64,000 bases of DNA from Streptomyces sp. A 4/2 (GCF_940670765.1 NZ_CALNVW010000039.1:62001-126000); one strand, 5' to 3'; numbered from the stretch's first letter, positions 25,711 to 35,353 are shown. Notes: generated by a model from the sequence alone, not told the origin. Translations and numbers: made by a program.

Positions 25711-25849
25711 GGCTCCGATCCTGCCACCCGCCTCCGACAGGCCGGGGGACCCCCCACGCAACGGGTGCCCGTTCCTGACCCCCGGTGCAGGACCCGTCAC
25801 TGCGACCGTAAGCTGCGCAAACGACACTTACGCCTTACCGGAGCCCTTC

Positions 25850-27112
25850 TTGACCAGTCCCTACCGTGCGATTTTCGCCGCCCCCGGCACCAAGGGGTTC
25901 TCGGCGGCCGGACTCTTCGGCCGGATGCCGCTCTCCATGCTGGGGATCGGTGTGGTGACGATGATCTCCCAGCTCACCGGGCGCTACGGGCTGGCCGGTG
26001 CGCTCTCCGCGACACTGGCACTGTCCGCGGCGGCGATCGGTCCGCAGATCTCCCGGCTCGTCGACCGGCACGGGCAGCGCCGGGTGCTGCGCCCCGCCAC
26101 CCTGGTCTCGGCCGCCGCCGTCGCGGGCCTGCTGATCTGTGCGCAGCAGGAGCTGCCGGAGTGGACGCTCTTCCTCTTCTCGGCGGGCGCGGGCTGCGTA
26201 CCGAGCATCGGCTCGATGGTCAGGGCCCGCTGGGCGGCGATCTACCGGGGCACCCCGCGCAGCCTGCACGCGGCGTACTCCTGGGAGTCGATCGTCGACG
26301 AGGTCTGCTTCATCTTCGGCCCGATCCTCTCCATCGGGCTGTCCACGGCCTGGTTCCCGGAGGCGGGCCCGCTGATGGCCGGGGGCTTCCTGGTCGTCGG
26401 CGTCTTCTGGCTGACCTCGCAGCGCGCGACCGAACCGGCGCCGCATCCGCGCGGCCAGGGACCGGCCGGTTCGGCGCTGGCCTCGCGCGGGCTGCAGATG
26501 CTGGTCCTGACCTTCGTGGCGACCGGGGCGATCTTCGGGGCGATCGACGTCGTGACGGTCGCCTTCGCCGAGGAGCGCGGGCACAAGGCGCTGGCCAGTG
26601 TCGTTCTCGCCGTGTACGCCCTCGGCTCCTGTCTGGCCGGCGCTGTCTTCGGACTGCTGCACCCTCGCGGCCCGGCCTCACGCAGGTGGCTGGTGGGTGT
26701 GTGCGCGATGGCGCTGAGTATGATCCCCCTCCAACTGGCCGGGAACCTGCCGTTTCTGGCCGGGGCGCTCTTTGTCGCGGGCCTTGCCGTAGCACCGACG
26801 ATGGTGACCACGATGGCCCTCGTCGAGCAGCACGTACCGCGCAGCAAACTGACCGAGGGCATGACCTGGACCAGTACCGGGCTCGCGGTCGGGGTGGCAC
26901 TCGGCTCTTCGGCCGCCGGCTGGGCGGTCGACGCGGGCGGGGCCGGCCAGGGGTATCTGGTGCCGCTCGTGGCGGGAGCGCTCGCGGCCGTGGTGGCGTT
27001 GCTCGGGTATCGCCGGCTCCATGTGCCGGCGCCACTACACGAGGGGAGCGGGGCAGATGACGGGTACGGCACGGACATCGGTGACAGCGCGAACGGCGGG
27101 CACGTGGCGTAA
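25850..27112 (+). CDS. MFS transporter
   Basis: A 12-helix major facilitator of about 420 residues. After the start come FAAPGTKGFSAAGLFGRMPL and helices such as MLGIGVVTMISQLTG, with the basic loop RLVDRHGQRRVLRPA between TM2 and TM3 typical of MFS. The start is probably the TTG at 25850, preceded by GGAG at a 6-base spacing; upstream in-frame ATG/GTG codons would add a hydrophilic, non-conserved stretch running into the ferrochelatase promoter. Substrate unknown. The 3' end overlaps the oxidase gene by 56 bases. Confidence 0.8.
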   Translation: MTSPYRAIFAAPGTKGFSAAGLFGRMPLSMLGIGVVTMISQLTGRYGLAGALSATLALSAAAIGPQISRLVDRHGQRRVLRPATLVSAAAVAGLLICAQQELPEWTLFLFSAGAGCVPSIGSMVRARWAAIYRGTPRSLHAAYSWESIVDEVCFIFGPILSIGLSTAWFPEAGPLMAGGFLVVGVFWLTSQRATEPAPHPRGQGPAGSALASRGLQMLVLTFVATGAIFGAIDVVTVAFAEERGHKALASVVLAVYALGSCLAGAVFGLLHPRGPASRRWLVGVCAMALSMIPLQLAGNLPFLAGALFVAGLAVAPTMVTTMALVEQHVPRSKLTEGMTWTSTGLAVGVALGSSAAGWAVDAGGAGQGYLVPLVAGALAAVVALLGYRRLHVPAPLHEGSGADDGYGTDIGDSANGGHVA

Positions 27113-28391
27113 CTGGGCGGGGAACGTCACCGCGCGCCCGGTGCGGGAGGTGACCCCCGCGTCGGCCGAGGAGCTCGCGGGCGCAGTCCGGCGGGCGGCG
27201 GACGAGGGCCTGAAGGTGAAGGCCGTCGGCACCGGCCACTCCTTCACGGCGACGGCCGCGACCGACGGGGTACTGATACGCCCCGATCTCCTCACCGGCA
27301 TCCGGGAGATCGACCGCACGGCCGGCACCGTGACCGTCGAGTCGGGTACTCCGCTGAAGCGGCTGAATCTGGCGCTCGCCCGTGAGGGGCTCTCCCTCAC
27401 GAACATGGGCGACATCATGGAGCAGACGGTGGCGGGCGCCACCAGTACCGGCACGCACGGCACCGGCCGTGATTCGGCGTCGATCTCCGCGCAGATCCGC
27501 GCGCTGGAGCTGGTGACGGCCGACGGCACGGTACTGAAGTGTTCGGAGCAGGAGAACCCCGAGGTCTTCGCCGCCGCCCGGATCGGCCTGGGCGCGCTGG
27601 GGGTCGTCACCGCGATCACCTTCGCGGTGGAGCCGGTCTTCCTGCTGACGGCCCGCGAGGAGCCGATGGCCTTCGACCGGGTGACCGCCGACTTCGAGCA
27701 GCTCGTCGCCGAGAACGAGCACTTCGAGTTCTACTGGTTCCCGCACACCGGCAACTGCAACACCAAGCGCAACAACCGCAGCGCGGGCCCCGCCGCGCCC
27801 CCCGGCAAGGTAGCCGGGTGGATCGAGGACGAGCTCCTCTCCAACGGCCTCTTCCAGGCGGCCTGTTCGCTGGGCCGGGCCGTCCCCGCGACGATCCCCG
27901 CCGTCGCGAAGATCTCCAGCCGCGCGCTCTCCGCCCGCACCTACACCGACGTCCCCTACAAGGTCTTCACAAGTCCGCGCCGGGTGCGCTTCGTCGAGAT
28001 GGAGTACGCCCTGCCGCGCGAGGCCGCGGTGGCGGCGCTGCGCGAGGTGAAGGCGATGGTGGAGCGTTCACCGCTGCGGGTGAGTTTCCCGGTGGAGGTG
28101 CGGACGGCGCCCGCCGACGACATCGCGCTCTCCACGGCTTCGGGACGGGAGAGCGCGTACATCGCGGTGCACCTGTACCGGGGCACACCGCACCGGGCGT
28201 ACTTCACCGCCGTCGAGCGGATCATGACCGCGCACGGCGGCCGGCCGCACTGGGGCAAGGTGCACAGCCGTGACGCCGAATATCTGGCCGGGGTGTATCC
28301 GCGGTTCGGCGAGTTCACGGCGTTGCGCGACCGGCTGGACCCGCAGCGGCTGTTCGCCAACGACTACCTGCGCCGGGTCCTGGGCGACTGA
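27057..28391 (+). CDS. FAD-linked aldonolactone/alditol oxidase (D-arabinono-1,4-lactone oxidase family)
   Basis: A 444-residue VAO-type flavoenzyme. The N-terminal FAD domain (about 20-190) contains VGTGHSFT with H61, the histidine that covalently binds FAD in this family, and GATSTGTHGTG. The C-terminal ALO domain ends with HWGKVH (about 406-411) and DPQRLFANDYLRRVLG. It should oxidise sugar lactones or alditols with O2 or another acceptor. The ATG at 27057 lies inside the MFS gene and is preceded by GAGGGGAGCGGGG, so translation is coupled and the transporter may move its substrate or product. Confidence 0.88.
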   Translation: MTGTARTSVTARTAGTWRNWAGNVTARPVREVTPASAEELAGAVRRAADEGLKVKAVGTGHSFTATAATDGVLIRPDLLTGIREIDRTAGTVTVESGTPLKRLNLALAREGLSLTNMGDIMEQTVAGATSTGTHGTGRDSASISAQIRALELVTADGTVLKCSEQENPEVFAAARIGLGALGVVTAITFAVEPVFLLTAREEPMAFDRVTADFEQLVAENEHFEFYWFPHTGNCNTKRNNRSAGPAAPPGKVAGWIEDELLSNGLFQAACSLGRAVPATIPAVAKISSRALSARTYTDVPYKVFTSPRRVRFVEMEYALPREAAVAALREVKAMVERSPLRVSFPVEVRTAPADDIALSTASGRESAYIAVHLYRGTPHRAYFTAVERIMTAHGGRPHWGKVHSRDAEYLAGVYPRFGEFTALRDRLDPQRLFANDYLRRVLGD

Positions 28392-28433
28392 CCGCCCGAG
28401 GGGGGCTCCGCGCCGCACAGGTTGAAGATCACG

Positions 28434-29411
28434 TCAGGGAGTCGTCGCCCCGGAGCCCGCCCCCTTGTCCTGCTGGACGGTGCCGTCGTGGCCCGTGGTG
28501 CCGCCCGTCCCGCTGTCGGCCGGGCCGGACGGTGCCGGGTCGGGTGCCGTGGAGGCGTCACCCGACGAGGGCGGTGAAGGGCTCGGGGCCGGGTCGGCCG
28601 GAGCGTCGCTCTTCCCGGGGCCCGGCCCGGTCTGCCCGCCGTCGCCGGAACTGCGGCTCGGCGACGGGTCCGGGCTCCGGCTCGGGTCCGGGTTCCCGCC
28701 CTGCTGCCGGTCCTGCTCCGTCGAGTGCGAAGGGGCGGGCGAGGGCTTCGACGCCTTCGTACCGCCGCCCTGCACGGCCGATCCCACCGTCGTTCCGCTG
28801 CCGCCGCTGAGGCCGTGCCCCGAGAGCAGCTCGAACCCGGTGATCCCGGACATCGCCACGAGGAACGCGACGCCGGCCGCGAGCGACGAGCGCTTCCAGC
28901 CGCGCACCCGTGTGCCGTGGGTCGTGGCTTCGGTGAACTCCCCGTCGAGGGGCAGCAGCCGAGTCGCGTCCGGACCGGGACCCGGGGCCGCCCGGTCCCC
29001 GGCCCGACGGCCGCCCGTGGTGGTGCTGCTCAGCTCGTCGGGCCACGGCGCGGCGACCGTGGGCGGCATCTCCCCCGGCTCCGCGGTCCCGGGCACCTGG
29101 CTGACGGAAACCCGGCTGACCGGCACCTGCCGGGTCGGGAACCTCGGGCCCTTCGGCTTCACCTGCACCGTGACTTCGCGGATCTGCTCCCCGGTACGCC
29201 GGAAGAGATGCTGGAAGATCGTGCCGCCACAGGTCGCGATCACACTGACCACACCTGCGCCGATGATCGTTCCGTACACCCCGAGCTTCGAGGCCAGCAC
29301 CGCCGCCACGACAGCCGCGAAGGCGCTGCCCGCGACCTGCGGCACGCTCAGGTCGAGCTTCTTCTTCGTCGCGTTCTCGGACTCTGTCCCGCTGTCCGGC
29401 TTCTGCTCCAT
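28434..29411 (-). CDS. Membrane protein with Pro/Ser-rich tail, unknown function
   Basis: A protein of about 325 residues. A charged start is followed by two hydrophobic segments (VAGSAFAAVVAAVLASKLG and GTIIGAGVVSVIATCGGTIF), a long hydrophilic linker, a third membrane segment near the middle (SSLAAGVAFLVAMSGITGFELL), and a 120-residue tail of Pro, Ser, Gly and Asp that looks extracytoplasmic and may cross the cell wall. The start is placed at ATG 29411 (AGAGGCTGGAG upstream); ATG 29432 is possible. Family not recognised. It is divergent from sepH. Confidence 0.7.
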   Translation of the reverse strand: MEQKPDSGTESENATKKKLDLSVPQVAGSAFAAVVAAVLASKLGVYGTIIGAGVVSVIATCGGTIFQHLFRRTGEQIREVTVQVKPKGPRFPTRQVPVSRVSVSQVPGTAEPGEMPPTVAAPWPDELSSTTTGGRRAGDRAAPGPGPDATRLLPLDGEFTEATTHGTRVRGWKRSSLAAGVAFLVAMSGITGFELLSGHGLSGGSGTTVGSAVQGGGTKASKPSPAPSHSTEQDRQQGGNPDPSRSPDPSPSRSSGDGGQTGPGPGKSDAPADPAPSPSPPSSGDASTAPDPAPSGPADSGTGGTTGHDGTVQQDKGAGSGATTP

Positions 29412-29907
29412 CTCCAGCCTCTGTTTGCCCATCTGATGACACTCTGCACCAGAAAGGGACATGTGAGCGAAGTGGATAGTTCCGATTCGGGAGATTGTGT
29501 GAAGCACAACACCCGAGGGCATACACCGGAGGCAATTATCGGGATTCCGCTCCCCCGGGCCGCCAGAACTCGAGCGGCGAGCCGTCCACCCACTTGGCCC
29601 GAATGGAGTACTGTGTCGAGCCCTGGGCCCGGCCTCCCACAAGGGTGTCCGGACCAACGGGAGGGGGCCGAAGGCGGCACTCGAACCGGCGGAGCCGTGG
29701 CACCGCACGGGCGCCCGCTGCACAGAGTGATCGCCAGTCGCTCTGCGTTGCGAACAGGTAACCGTGCCATAACGGCGTTCCAGGACTGAGACCCGACACG
29801 CCGGGTAACTCGGCAAGGTTGTGGCGTGCCGAACCCGGGCAGGCCACACTCGACTAGCGGAAGCAGCGACGCACGTGACGTCGGCAGGCACCACCCGGGA
29901 GGTTCCC
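29412..29907. other. Gene-free divergent region upstream of sepH
   Basis: Nearly 500 bases without a convincing gene. It must contain the sepH promoter and that of the divergent membrane-protein gene. No tRNA fold, riboswitch or strong hairpin was recognised; a TTCGA-containing stretch near 29690 does not fold as a tRNA arm. Confidence 0.5.
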
Positions 29908-30963
29908 ATGCCCGAACTGCGTGTCGTGGCCGTCTCGAATGACGGCACACGACTGGTGCTCAAAGCTGCGGACAGTACGGAGTACACGCTTCCGATCGAC
30001 GAGCGGCTGCGTGCGGCGGTCCGTAATGACCGCGCGCGCCTCGGCCAGATCGAGATCGAGGTGGAGAGCCACCTCCGTCCCCGCGACATTCAGGCACGTA
30101 TAAGAGCCGGTGCCTCCGCCGAGGAGGTCGCCCAGATGGCCGGGATCCCGGTCGACCGGGTCCGCCGCTTCGAGGGCCCCGTGCTCGCGGAGCGCGCCTT
30201 CATGGCCGAACGGGCCCGTAAGACGCCCGTGCGCCGTGCCGGTGAGAACACCGGCACGGGTCCGCAGCTCGGCGAGGCGGTGCAGGAGCGGCTGCTGCTG
30301 CGCGGCGCCGACCGGGACACCGTGCTGTGGGACTCCTGGCGCCGTGACGACGGCACCTGGGAAGTCCTGCTGGTGTACCGGGTCGCGACCGAGACCCACT
30401 CGGCGAGCTGGACGTACGACCCGCCGCGCCGTCTGGTGCAGGCCATGGACGACGAGGCACGGTCGCTGATCGGCGAGTCCGACAACTCGCTGGTGGCGCC
30501 CGAGCCGAGCTTTCCGTTCGTACCGCGGATCGCCAGGCTGCCGCGCGACCGGCCGCTCGACCGTGCCCTGGACCGGCAGATGGAGCGGCCCACGGCGCCC
30601 GTGCCCGCGCCTCCCGAGCCGGACGACAGCATCAGCGAGCGCGATTCGCTGACCAGCCTGCTGGAGGCCGTCCCGAGCTTCCGCGGCGACATGGTCGTAC
30701 CGGACCGGCCCGCTCCGCCGGAGCTTCCGCCGGCCGAGCCGGTGCGCGAGTCGGAGGCCGAGGAGCCGCCCGCGGCGTCGGTCGGCGCCGGTTCGGCGTA
30801 CGCGGACGTACTGATGCCCCGTGCGGTGACCGGTCACCGCGACCGGCTCACCGGGACGACGGACCGGCAGGCCGAGGCCGACGGCGTGCGGCCGGGGCGG
30901 CGTGCGGCCGTACCGAGCTGGGACGAGATCGTCTTCGGGACGCGGCGCAAGAAGCAGGATTAG
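29908..30963 (+). CDS. sepH: SepH septation protein
   Basis: A 351-residue cell-division protein known in Streptomyces and mycobacteria to stimulate FtsZ assembly and normal septation. The N-terminal DUF3071 domain (1-about 170) begins MPELRVVAVSNDGTRLVLKA and includes a helix-turn-helix-like segment (RIRAGASAEEVAQMAGIPVD). A long disordered Pro/Glu-rich linker follows, ending with the short conserved C-terminal motif PSWDEIVFGTRRKKQ. The ATG is preceded by GGGAGG. A single-gene unit with a terminator after it. Confidence 0.92.
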   Translation: MPELRVVAVSNDGTRLVLKAADSTEYTLPIDERLRAAVRNDRARLGQIEIEVESHLRPRDIQARIRAGASAEEVAQMAGIPVDRVRRFEGPVLAERAFMAERARKTPVRRAGENTGTGPQLGEAVQERLLLRGADRDTVLWDSWRRDDGTWEVLLVYRVATETHSASWTYDPPRRLVQAMDDEARSLIGESDNSLVAPEPSFPFVPRIARLPRDRPLDRALDRQMERPTAPVPAPPEPDDSISERDSLTSLLEAVPSFRGDMVVPDRPAPPELPPAEPVRESEAEEPPAASVGAGSAYADVLMPRAVTGHRDRLTGTTDRQAEADGVRPGRRAAVPSWDEIVFGTRRKKQD

Positions 30964-31013
30964 GGACTGCCCGCCCCCGGTCCGCCGGGCGGCCTTTGGG
31001 CGGGAGAGACAGG

Positions 31014-31054
31014 ACCAGTGGGGCCCGTACGCGCCGCGTGCGGGCCCCACTGGT
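31014..31054. terminator. Bidirectional terminator between sepH and the rhodanese gene
   Basis: A 19-bp stem with one G-U pair: perfect outer arms ACCAGTGGGGCCCG (31014-31027) and complement (31041-31054), an inner five-pair extension, and a three-base loop. It lies between convergent genes. Confidence 0.85.
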
Positions 31055-31066
31055 GTCCGGCGGCGG

Positions 31067-31897
31067 CTACCGGGGATCGGGACCGGTCGCCACCGGGCGG
31101 GATTCGTCGGACGACCATTCCGACCAGGAACCCGCGTAGAGAGCGGCCGGGAAGCCCGCGACCTCCAGGGCGAGCACCTCGTGGGCCCCGGAGACACCGG
31201 ACCCGCAGTACACACCGATCTCGGTGTCCTCGCCCGCGGCCCCCAGCCCGGCGAACCGGGCCCTGAGCTCGTCGGCCGGCAGGAACCGGCCGTCCGGGCG
31301 GACGTTCTCCGTGGTCGGCGCGGACACCGCGCCGGGGATGTGCCCGCCGACCCGGTCGATGGGCTCCACGTCGCCGCGGTAGCGCTCGGCGGCGCGGGCG
31401 TCCAGCAGCAGCCCCTTCCCGGCCAGCCCGGCCGCGCCGTCCGCGTCGAGGAGCGGCAGCGAGCCCGGTACGGGGGTGAAATCGCCCCGGGCGGGCGCCG
31501 GAGTCTGCGCCGAGAGGGGGCCCGTCCAGGCCGCGAGACCGCCGTCCAGGACCCGGACATCGAGGTGGCCGGTCCAGCGCAGCAGCCACCAGGCGCGCGC
31601 GGCGGCCCAGCCCTGGCCGCCGTCGTACACGACGACCGGGGTGTCCCGCGAGACACCCGCCCGGCGCAGCACCTCGCCGAACTCCGCCGGATCGGGCAGC
31701 GGATGACGGCCGCCGGTGCCGGGCGGACCGGCCAGTTCCGCGTCCAGGTCGACGAAGACCGCGCCGGGGATGTGCCCGGCCTCGTACTCGGGGCGCAGAT
31801 TCGGGCCGCCGAGCTTCCAGCGGATGTCGAGGAGCACCGGTGGCCGCGTTCCGGCCGACTCGCTGGCGAGTTCGGCTGCGGTGATGATGGGAGTCAT
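31067..31897 (-). CDS. Tandem-rhodanese sulfurtransferase
   Basis: A 276-residue protein of two rhodanese domains (about 5-125 and 140-270). The C-terminal domain has the active-site loop YCGSGVSG with the persulfide-carrying cysteine; the first domain lacks it and is structural. The loop is six-membered and fits thiosulfate or 3-mercaptopyruvate sulfurtransferases; which donor is used cannot be decided. DIRWKLGG and GHIPGAVFVDLD are typical N-terminal motifs. It is convergent with sepH and divergent from the VOC gene. Confidence 0.88.
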   Translation of the reverse strand: MTPIITAAELASESAGTRPPVLLDIRWKLGGPNLRPEYEAGHIPGAVFVDLDAELAGPPGTGGRHPLPDPAEFGEVLRRAGVSRDTPVVVYDGGQGWAAARAWWLLRWTGHLDVRVLDGGLAAWTGPLSAQTPAPARGDFTPVPGSLPLLDADGAAGLAGKGLLLDARAAERYRGDVEPIDRVGGHIPGAVSAPTTENVRPDGRFLPADELRARFAGLGAAGEDTEIGVYCGSGVSGAHEVLALEVAGFPAALYAGSWSEWSSDESRPVATGPDPR

Positions 31898-32101
31898 GGA
31901 TCACATCCTCGCCCAGGGACCGGCTCGCACGTAACGCCGTAGAAACGGACGAGGAGTATCAAAACAGGCATCCTCCTGCTGGAACGTGCAAAATACGGCG
32001 CGGCCGGGGCCCGGCGCGCGGCAGGTGGTGGAAGCATCTGGGTGAGGGCCGCCCACCGACCCCCGCACGGCCACCACCGATGGTCCGAGGAGAGAGCGAA
32101 G

Positions 32102-32875
32102 ATGACCGAGGCAGCCACTCGGCGTACGCCCGGAACCCCCTGCTGGGTAAGTCTGATGGTGCACGGCCTGGCAGCGACCCAGGAGTTCTACGGGGACCTG
32201 TTCGGCTGGGAGTTCCAGCCTGGCCCCCTCCAACTGGGGCCGTACGTACGCGCGCTGCTCAACGGCAAGGAGGTCGCCGGCATCGGGCAGATGCCGCCCG
32301 ACCGGCATCTGCCGATCGCCTGGACGACCTATCTGGCGTCCGACGACGCCGACGCGACCGCGGAGACCATCCGGCACTGCGGCGGGACGGTCGGAGTGGG
32401 GCCGCTGGACGCGGGCGAGGCGGGGCGGCTGGCCATAGGGTCCGACCCCGCGGGCGCGGTCTTCGGCGTCTGGCAGGCGACCGCCCACGCCGGGGTCGCG
32501 GAGGCGGGCGTCCCCGGGACGCCGGTGTGGAACGAACTGGTGACCCGGGAGACCGGGACGGTCGGCAAGTTCTACCAAGCGGTGTTCGGATACGAGACGG
32601 AGGCCGTGGTCTCGGCCGACTTCGACTATCTGACCCTGTACCTGGAGGGCCACGCGGTGGCCTCCCTGCACGGGGTCGGTCAGGCGCTGCCCAGGGACAG
32701 GGGTGCGCACTGGATGACGTACTTCGAGGTGGCAGACACCGACGAGGCCGCACACCGGGTGGTCGAGCTGGGCGGGCACGTGCTGCAGCAACCGCGCGAG
32801 GGCGAGACCGGGCGGCTGGCCACGGTCGCCGACCCGGAGGGCGCGGCCTTCACGATCGTCCGGACGGCGCGCTGA
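32102..32875 (+). CDS. Two-domain VOC (glyoxalase/bleomycin-resistance fold) protein
   Basis: A 257-residue protein with two VOC modules (about 10-125 and 135-255): CWVSLMVHGLAATQEFYGDLFGWEF in the first, and VWNELVTRETGTVGKFYQAVFGYE with DPEGAAFTIVR in the second. Metal-ligand residues of true glyoxalases are not clearly complete, so a role as hydroxylase or antibiotic-binding protein cannot be excluded. ATG at 32102 has GGAGAG upstream. It is the last gene before the 355-base gap preceding the BlaI-controlled operon. Confidence 0.82.
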   Translation: MTEAATRRTPGTPCWVSLMVHGLAATQEFYGDLFGWEFQPGPLQLGPYVRALLNGKEVAGIGQMPPDRHLPIAWTTYLASDDADATAETIRHCGGTVGVGPLDAGEAGRLAIGSDPAGAVFGVWQATAHAGVAEAGVPGTPVWNELVTRETGTVGKFYQAVFGYETEAVVSADFDYLTLYLEGHAVASLHGVGQALPRDRGAHWMTYFEVADTDEAAHRVVELGGHVLQQPREGETGRLATVADPEGAAFTIVRTAR

Positions 32876-33071
32876 ACGCGGCGGCACACTGACCCCGGCA
32901 CCGACCCCGGGCAGGCACGGCGCTCCCCGGGGCGGGCGTCGCACCCCTCGGGCAGGCACGGACATCACCACCGGCCGGACGGAGCAGCAGGCTGCCGTCC
33001 GGCCGGTTCGCCGTCTCCCCGGCCGGTTCGCGATACCCCCGGCGGACCGCCCATCCGAGGGCCATTCCCTT

Positions 33072-33092
33072 ACTTCTACATCATGTAGTAGT
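33072..33092. promoter_or_regulatory. BlaI/MecI-type operator
   Basis: The dyad ACTTCTACA-TCA-TGTAGTAGT has 8 of 9 matching arm positions and contains the TACA...TGTA core of BlaI/MecI/CopY operators. It lies about 140 bases before the GTG of the glycosyltransferase gene, and a BlaI-family repressor is the third gene of that operon. The remaining sequence of 32876-33230 shows no gene. Confidence 0.75.
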
Positions 33093-33230
33093 TTCAGACG
33101 GCAGCCCTCCGCGCCGTCCTGATCCCTCAGGCCCCGCCGGACGGCGTCGTTTTCGCGCGCCCGGCACTTCCGTCAGCCCGGCGAGAGCGAACCCCTGTCC
33201 CGCTCTTGCCAGTTCGGAGGCTGATCGGCC

Positions 33231-34571
33231 GTGTCGTACCACCAGGACCCCGAATTCCCCGTGGGCGGCGGGGTGTTCCCGCGCCGGACCCACCGGCGGG
33301 AACACGCGCTGCCGCGGATCGTGATCATCTCGGCGAGCGTCGGCGCGGGACACGACGGCGCGGCCCACGAGTTGGCGCGCCGTCTGGAGGCCGAGGGCTT
33401 CACGGTCGACCGGCACGACTTCCTCGATCTGCTCCCCGCCCGGCTCGGGAAACTGCTGTCGGGCAGCTACCACCGCCTGCTGACCTGGGCGCCCTCCGGC
33501 TACCAGCGGATCTACGCCGCCACCGAGCACACCGGGGGGCCCGGCCCGGTCCTGCGCGCCCTGTTCCGCGTTGCCCAGCGGCGCACCCTGCGGGCCGTCC
33601 CCGCCGACGCCTCCGCGGTCGTCTCGACCTATCCGTGCGCGAGCCAGGTACTCGGCGGTCTGCGGCTGCGCGGGCGGCTGTCCGTACCGGCCATCACCTA
33701 CCTCACCGACTTCTCGGTCCATTCGCTGTGGGTGGCGCCCGGGATAGACACGCATCTCGCCGCCCATGCGATACCCGCCGGACAGGCCACCGCCCAGGGC
33801 GCCGCCGGGGTGACCGTCAGCGGACCCGTCACCGCTGACCGTTTCGCCCCCGCCACGCCCCGGCGCCGCAGCGCCGCGCGTGCCCGCTTCGGCCTGCCCG
33901 ACGAGGCCCCGGTGGCGCTGCTGGTGGCCGGATCGTGGGGGGTCGGGCCGGTGGAGCAGGTGGCCGCCGAGATACGGGCGAGCGGCACAGCCGTACCGGT
34001 CGTCGTGTGCGGGCACAACGAGGCGCTGGCCGGGCGGCTCCGCAGAGCCGGGATCGAGCATGTGCACGGCTGGGTGGCGGACATGCCCGCACTGATGTCC
34101 GCGGCGGACGTCCTGGTGCAGAACGCGGGCGGCCTCACCTCGCTCGAAGCCTTCGCCAGCGGCCTGCCGGTGGCCAGTTACCGTTGCATTCCCGGCCATG
34201 GACAGACCAATGCCGCCGCGTTGCACGAAGCCGGGCTCGCCACCTGGATACGGGAACCGGCCGACCTCGCACAGACGCTCACCGAACTGCTCGACGGCCC
34301 CCTCGGCCGGTCCCAGCGCGCCGCGGGACTGGCCCTGTACGACAAGGGGCCCGGCCCCGCCGCGGCCATCGCCGCCGCCGCCCGCCACCGTCCCGTCGCC
34401 TGGGGCACACCGCCGGGCCGCCGGGCCCGTCGCCGGGCCGCCGTCGTGACCGTCGCCATGGCGGCCACCCTGCTGCTGGGGATCGGCGCCCCGCTCGCCG
34501 AGGCGTACGGTGACTCACCGGCCCGCTTCGGCTCGTTCACGCATTTCCTGGACGGCGACGTGCGCCGATGA
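33231..34571 (+). CDS. MGDG-synthase/MurG-like glycosyltransferase with C-terminal membrane helix
   Basis: A 446-residue GT-B enzyme. The N-terminal domain (about 27-200) fits the MGDG_synth family (IVIISASVGAGHDGAAHELARRL, TYLTDFSVHSLWV); the C-terminal domain binds the nucleotide sugar (ADMPALMSAADVLVQNAGGLTSLEA, YRCIPGHGQTNA). Unusually, after the GT fold there is a basic stretch plus a hydrophobic helix (RRRAAVVTVAMAATLLLGIG) near residues 405-425 that probably anchors it in the membrane. Acceptor unknown, likely a lipid. GTG start; the stop overlaps the deacetylase start (ATGA). Confidence 0.82.
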   Translation: MSYHQDPEFPVGGGVFPRRTHRREHALPRIVIISASVGAGHDGAAHELARRLEAEGFTVDRHDFLDLLPARLGKLLSGSYHRLLTWAPSGYQRIYAATEHTGGPGPVLRALFRVAQRRTLRAVPADASAVVSTYPCASQVLGGLRLRGRLSVPAITYLTDFSVHSLWVAPGIDTHLAAHAIPAGQATAQGAAGVTVSGPVTADRFAPATPRRRSAARARFGLPDEAPVALLVAGSWGVGPVEQVAAEIRASGTAVPVVVCGHNEALAGRLRRAGIEHVHGWVADMPALMSAADVLVQNAGGLTSLEAFASGLPVASYRCIPGHGQTNAAALHEAGLATWIREPADLAQTLTELLDGPLGRSQRAAGLALYDKGPGPAAAIAAAARHRPVAWGTPPGRRARRRAAVVTVAMAATLLLGIGAPLAEAYGDSPARFGSFTHFLDGDVRR

Positions 34572-35353
34572 CCCTGCACCGAACGGCCCGTACCGTCCTG
34601 CTCGCCGGCGCCGCGGTGCTGCCCGCGCTCGCCGCCGTGCACGCCGCACCGGTCGTCTCCACCTTCGGGCCGCTGCGCAACAGGTTCATGCCCCGGCTGT
34701 CCGGGCAGGGCCGGGCCGGTCACGCCGCGCTCACCTTCGACGACGGCCCCGACCATCTCTCCACCCCGCACTTCCTGCGCCTGCTGGACGCCCGCCGGGT
34801 GCACGCGACCTTCTTCCTGCTCGGCTCGATGGCGGTGCGCTCCCCCGCCCTGGTACGGGAGATGACCGCCGCCGGGCACGAGATCGCCCTGCACGGCTGG
34901 GCCCACCGGCCGCTGCTGGTGCGCGGCCCCGCCGCCACCTACGACGACCTCGCCCGTGCGCACGACACCGTCACCGGCATCACCGGCGTCCCGCCCCGGC
35001 TGTTCCGGCCCCCGTACGGGGTGATGACCGCCGGGACGTACCTGGCCTGCCGCCGCCTCGGCCTCACCCCCGTCCTGTGGACCACCTGGGGCGAGGACTG
35101 GCGCAAGCGCGCGACCCCCGCGTCCGTACACGACACCGTCGCGCGCGACCTGCGCGGCGGCGGCACCATCCTGCTGCACGACTCCGACTGCACGTCCGCC
35201 ACCGGCTCCTGGCGCAACACCCTCGGCGCGCTTCCCCGGATCCTGGACACCTGCCACGAGCGCGGGCTGGAGGTCGGACCGCTCGGGGAACACGGGTGGC
35301 CGGACCCCGCTCACCGCGGATCCGGGCGGACGCCCGCGCTCCGTATGCCGTAG
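34568..35353 (+). CDS. Secreted or membrane-anchored polysaccharide deacetylase (NodB domain)
   Basis: A 261-residue carbohydrate esterase 4 protein. A signal peptide or anchor covers about residues 1-27 (ARTVLLAGAAVLPALAAVHA). Catalytic motifs: TFDDGPD with D58/D59, the histidine pair in ALHGWAHRPL, RPPYGVMT, and HDSD near the end. It should remove N- or O-acetyl groups from a cell-wall or extracellular glycan. Translation is coupled to the glycosyltransferase by ATGA, suggesting sequential action on one envelope glycan. Confidence 0.87.
   Translation: MTLHRTARTVLLAGAAVLPALAAVHAAPVVSTFGPLRNRFMPRLSGQGRAGHAALTFDDGPDHLSTPHFLRLLDARRVHATFFLLGSMAVRSPALVREMTAAGHEIALHGWAHRPLLVRGPAATYDDLARAHDTVTGITGVPPRLFRPPYGVMTAGTYLACRRLGLTPVLWTTWGEDWRKRATPASVHDTVARDLRGGGTILLHDSDCTSATGSWRNTLGALPRILDTCHERGLEVGPLGEHGWPDPAHRGSGRTPALRMP

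Noticed and set aside
29661..29720. tRNA on the minus strand suggested by GGTTCGAGTGCC
   Set aside because: The five-base T-stem does not pair and no acceptor or anticodon arm could be built.
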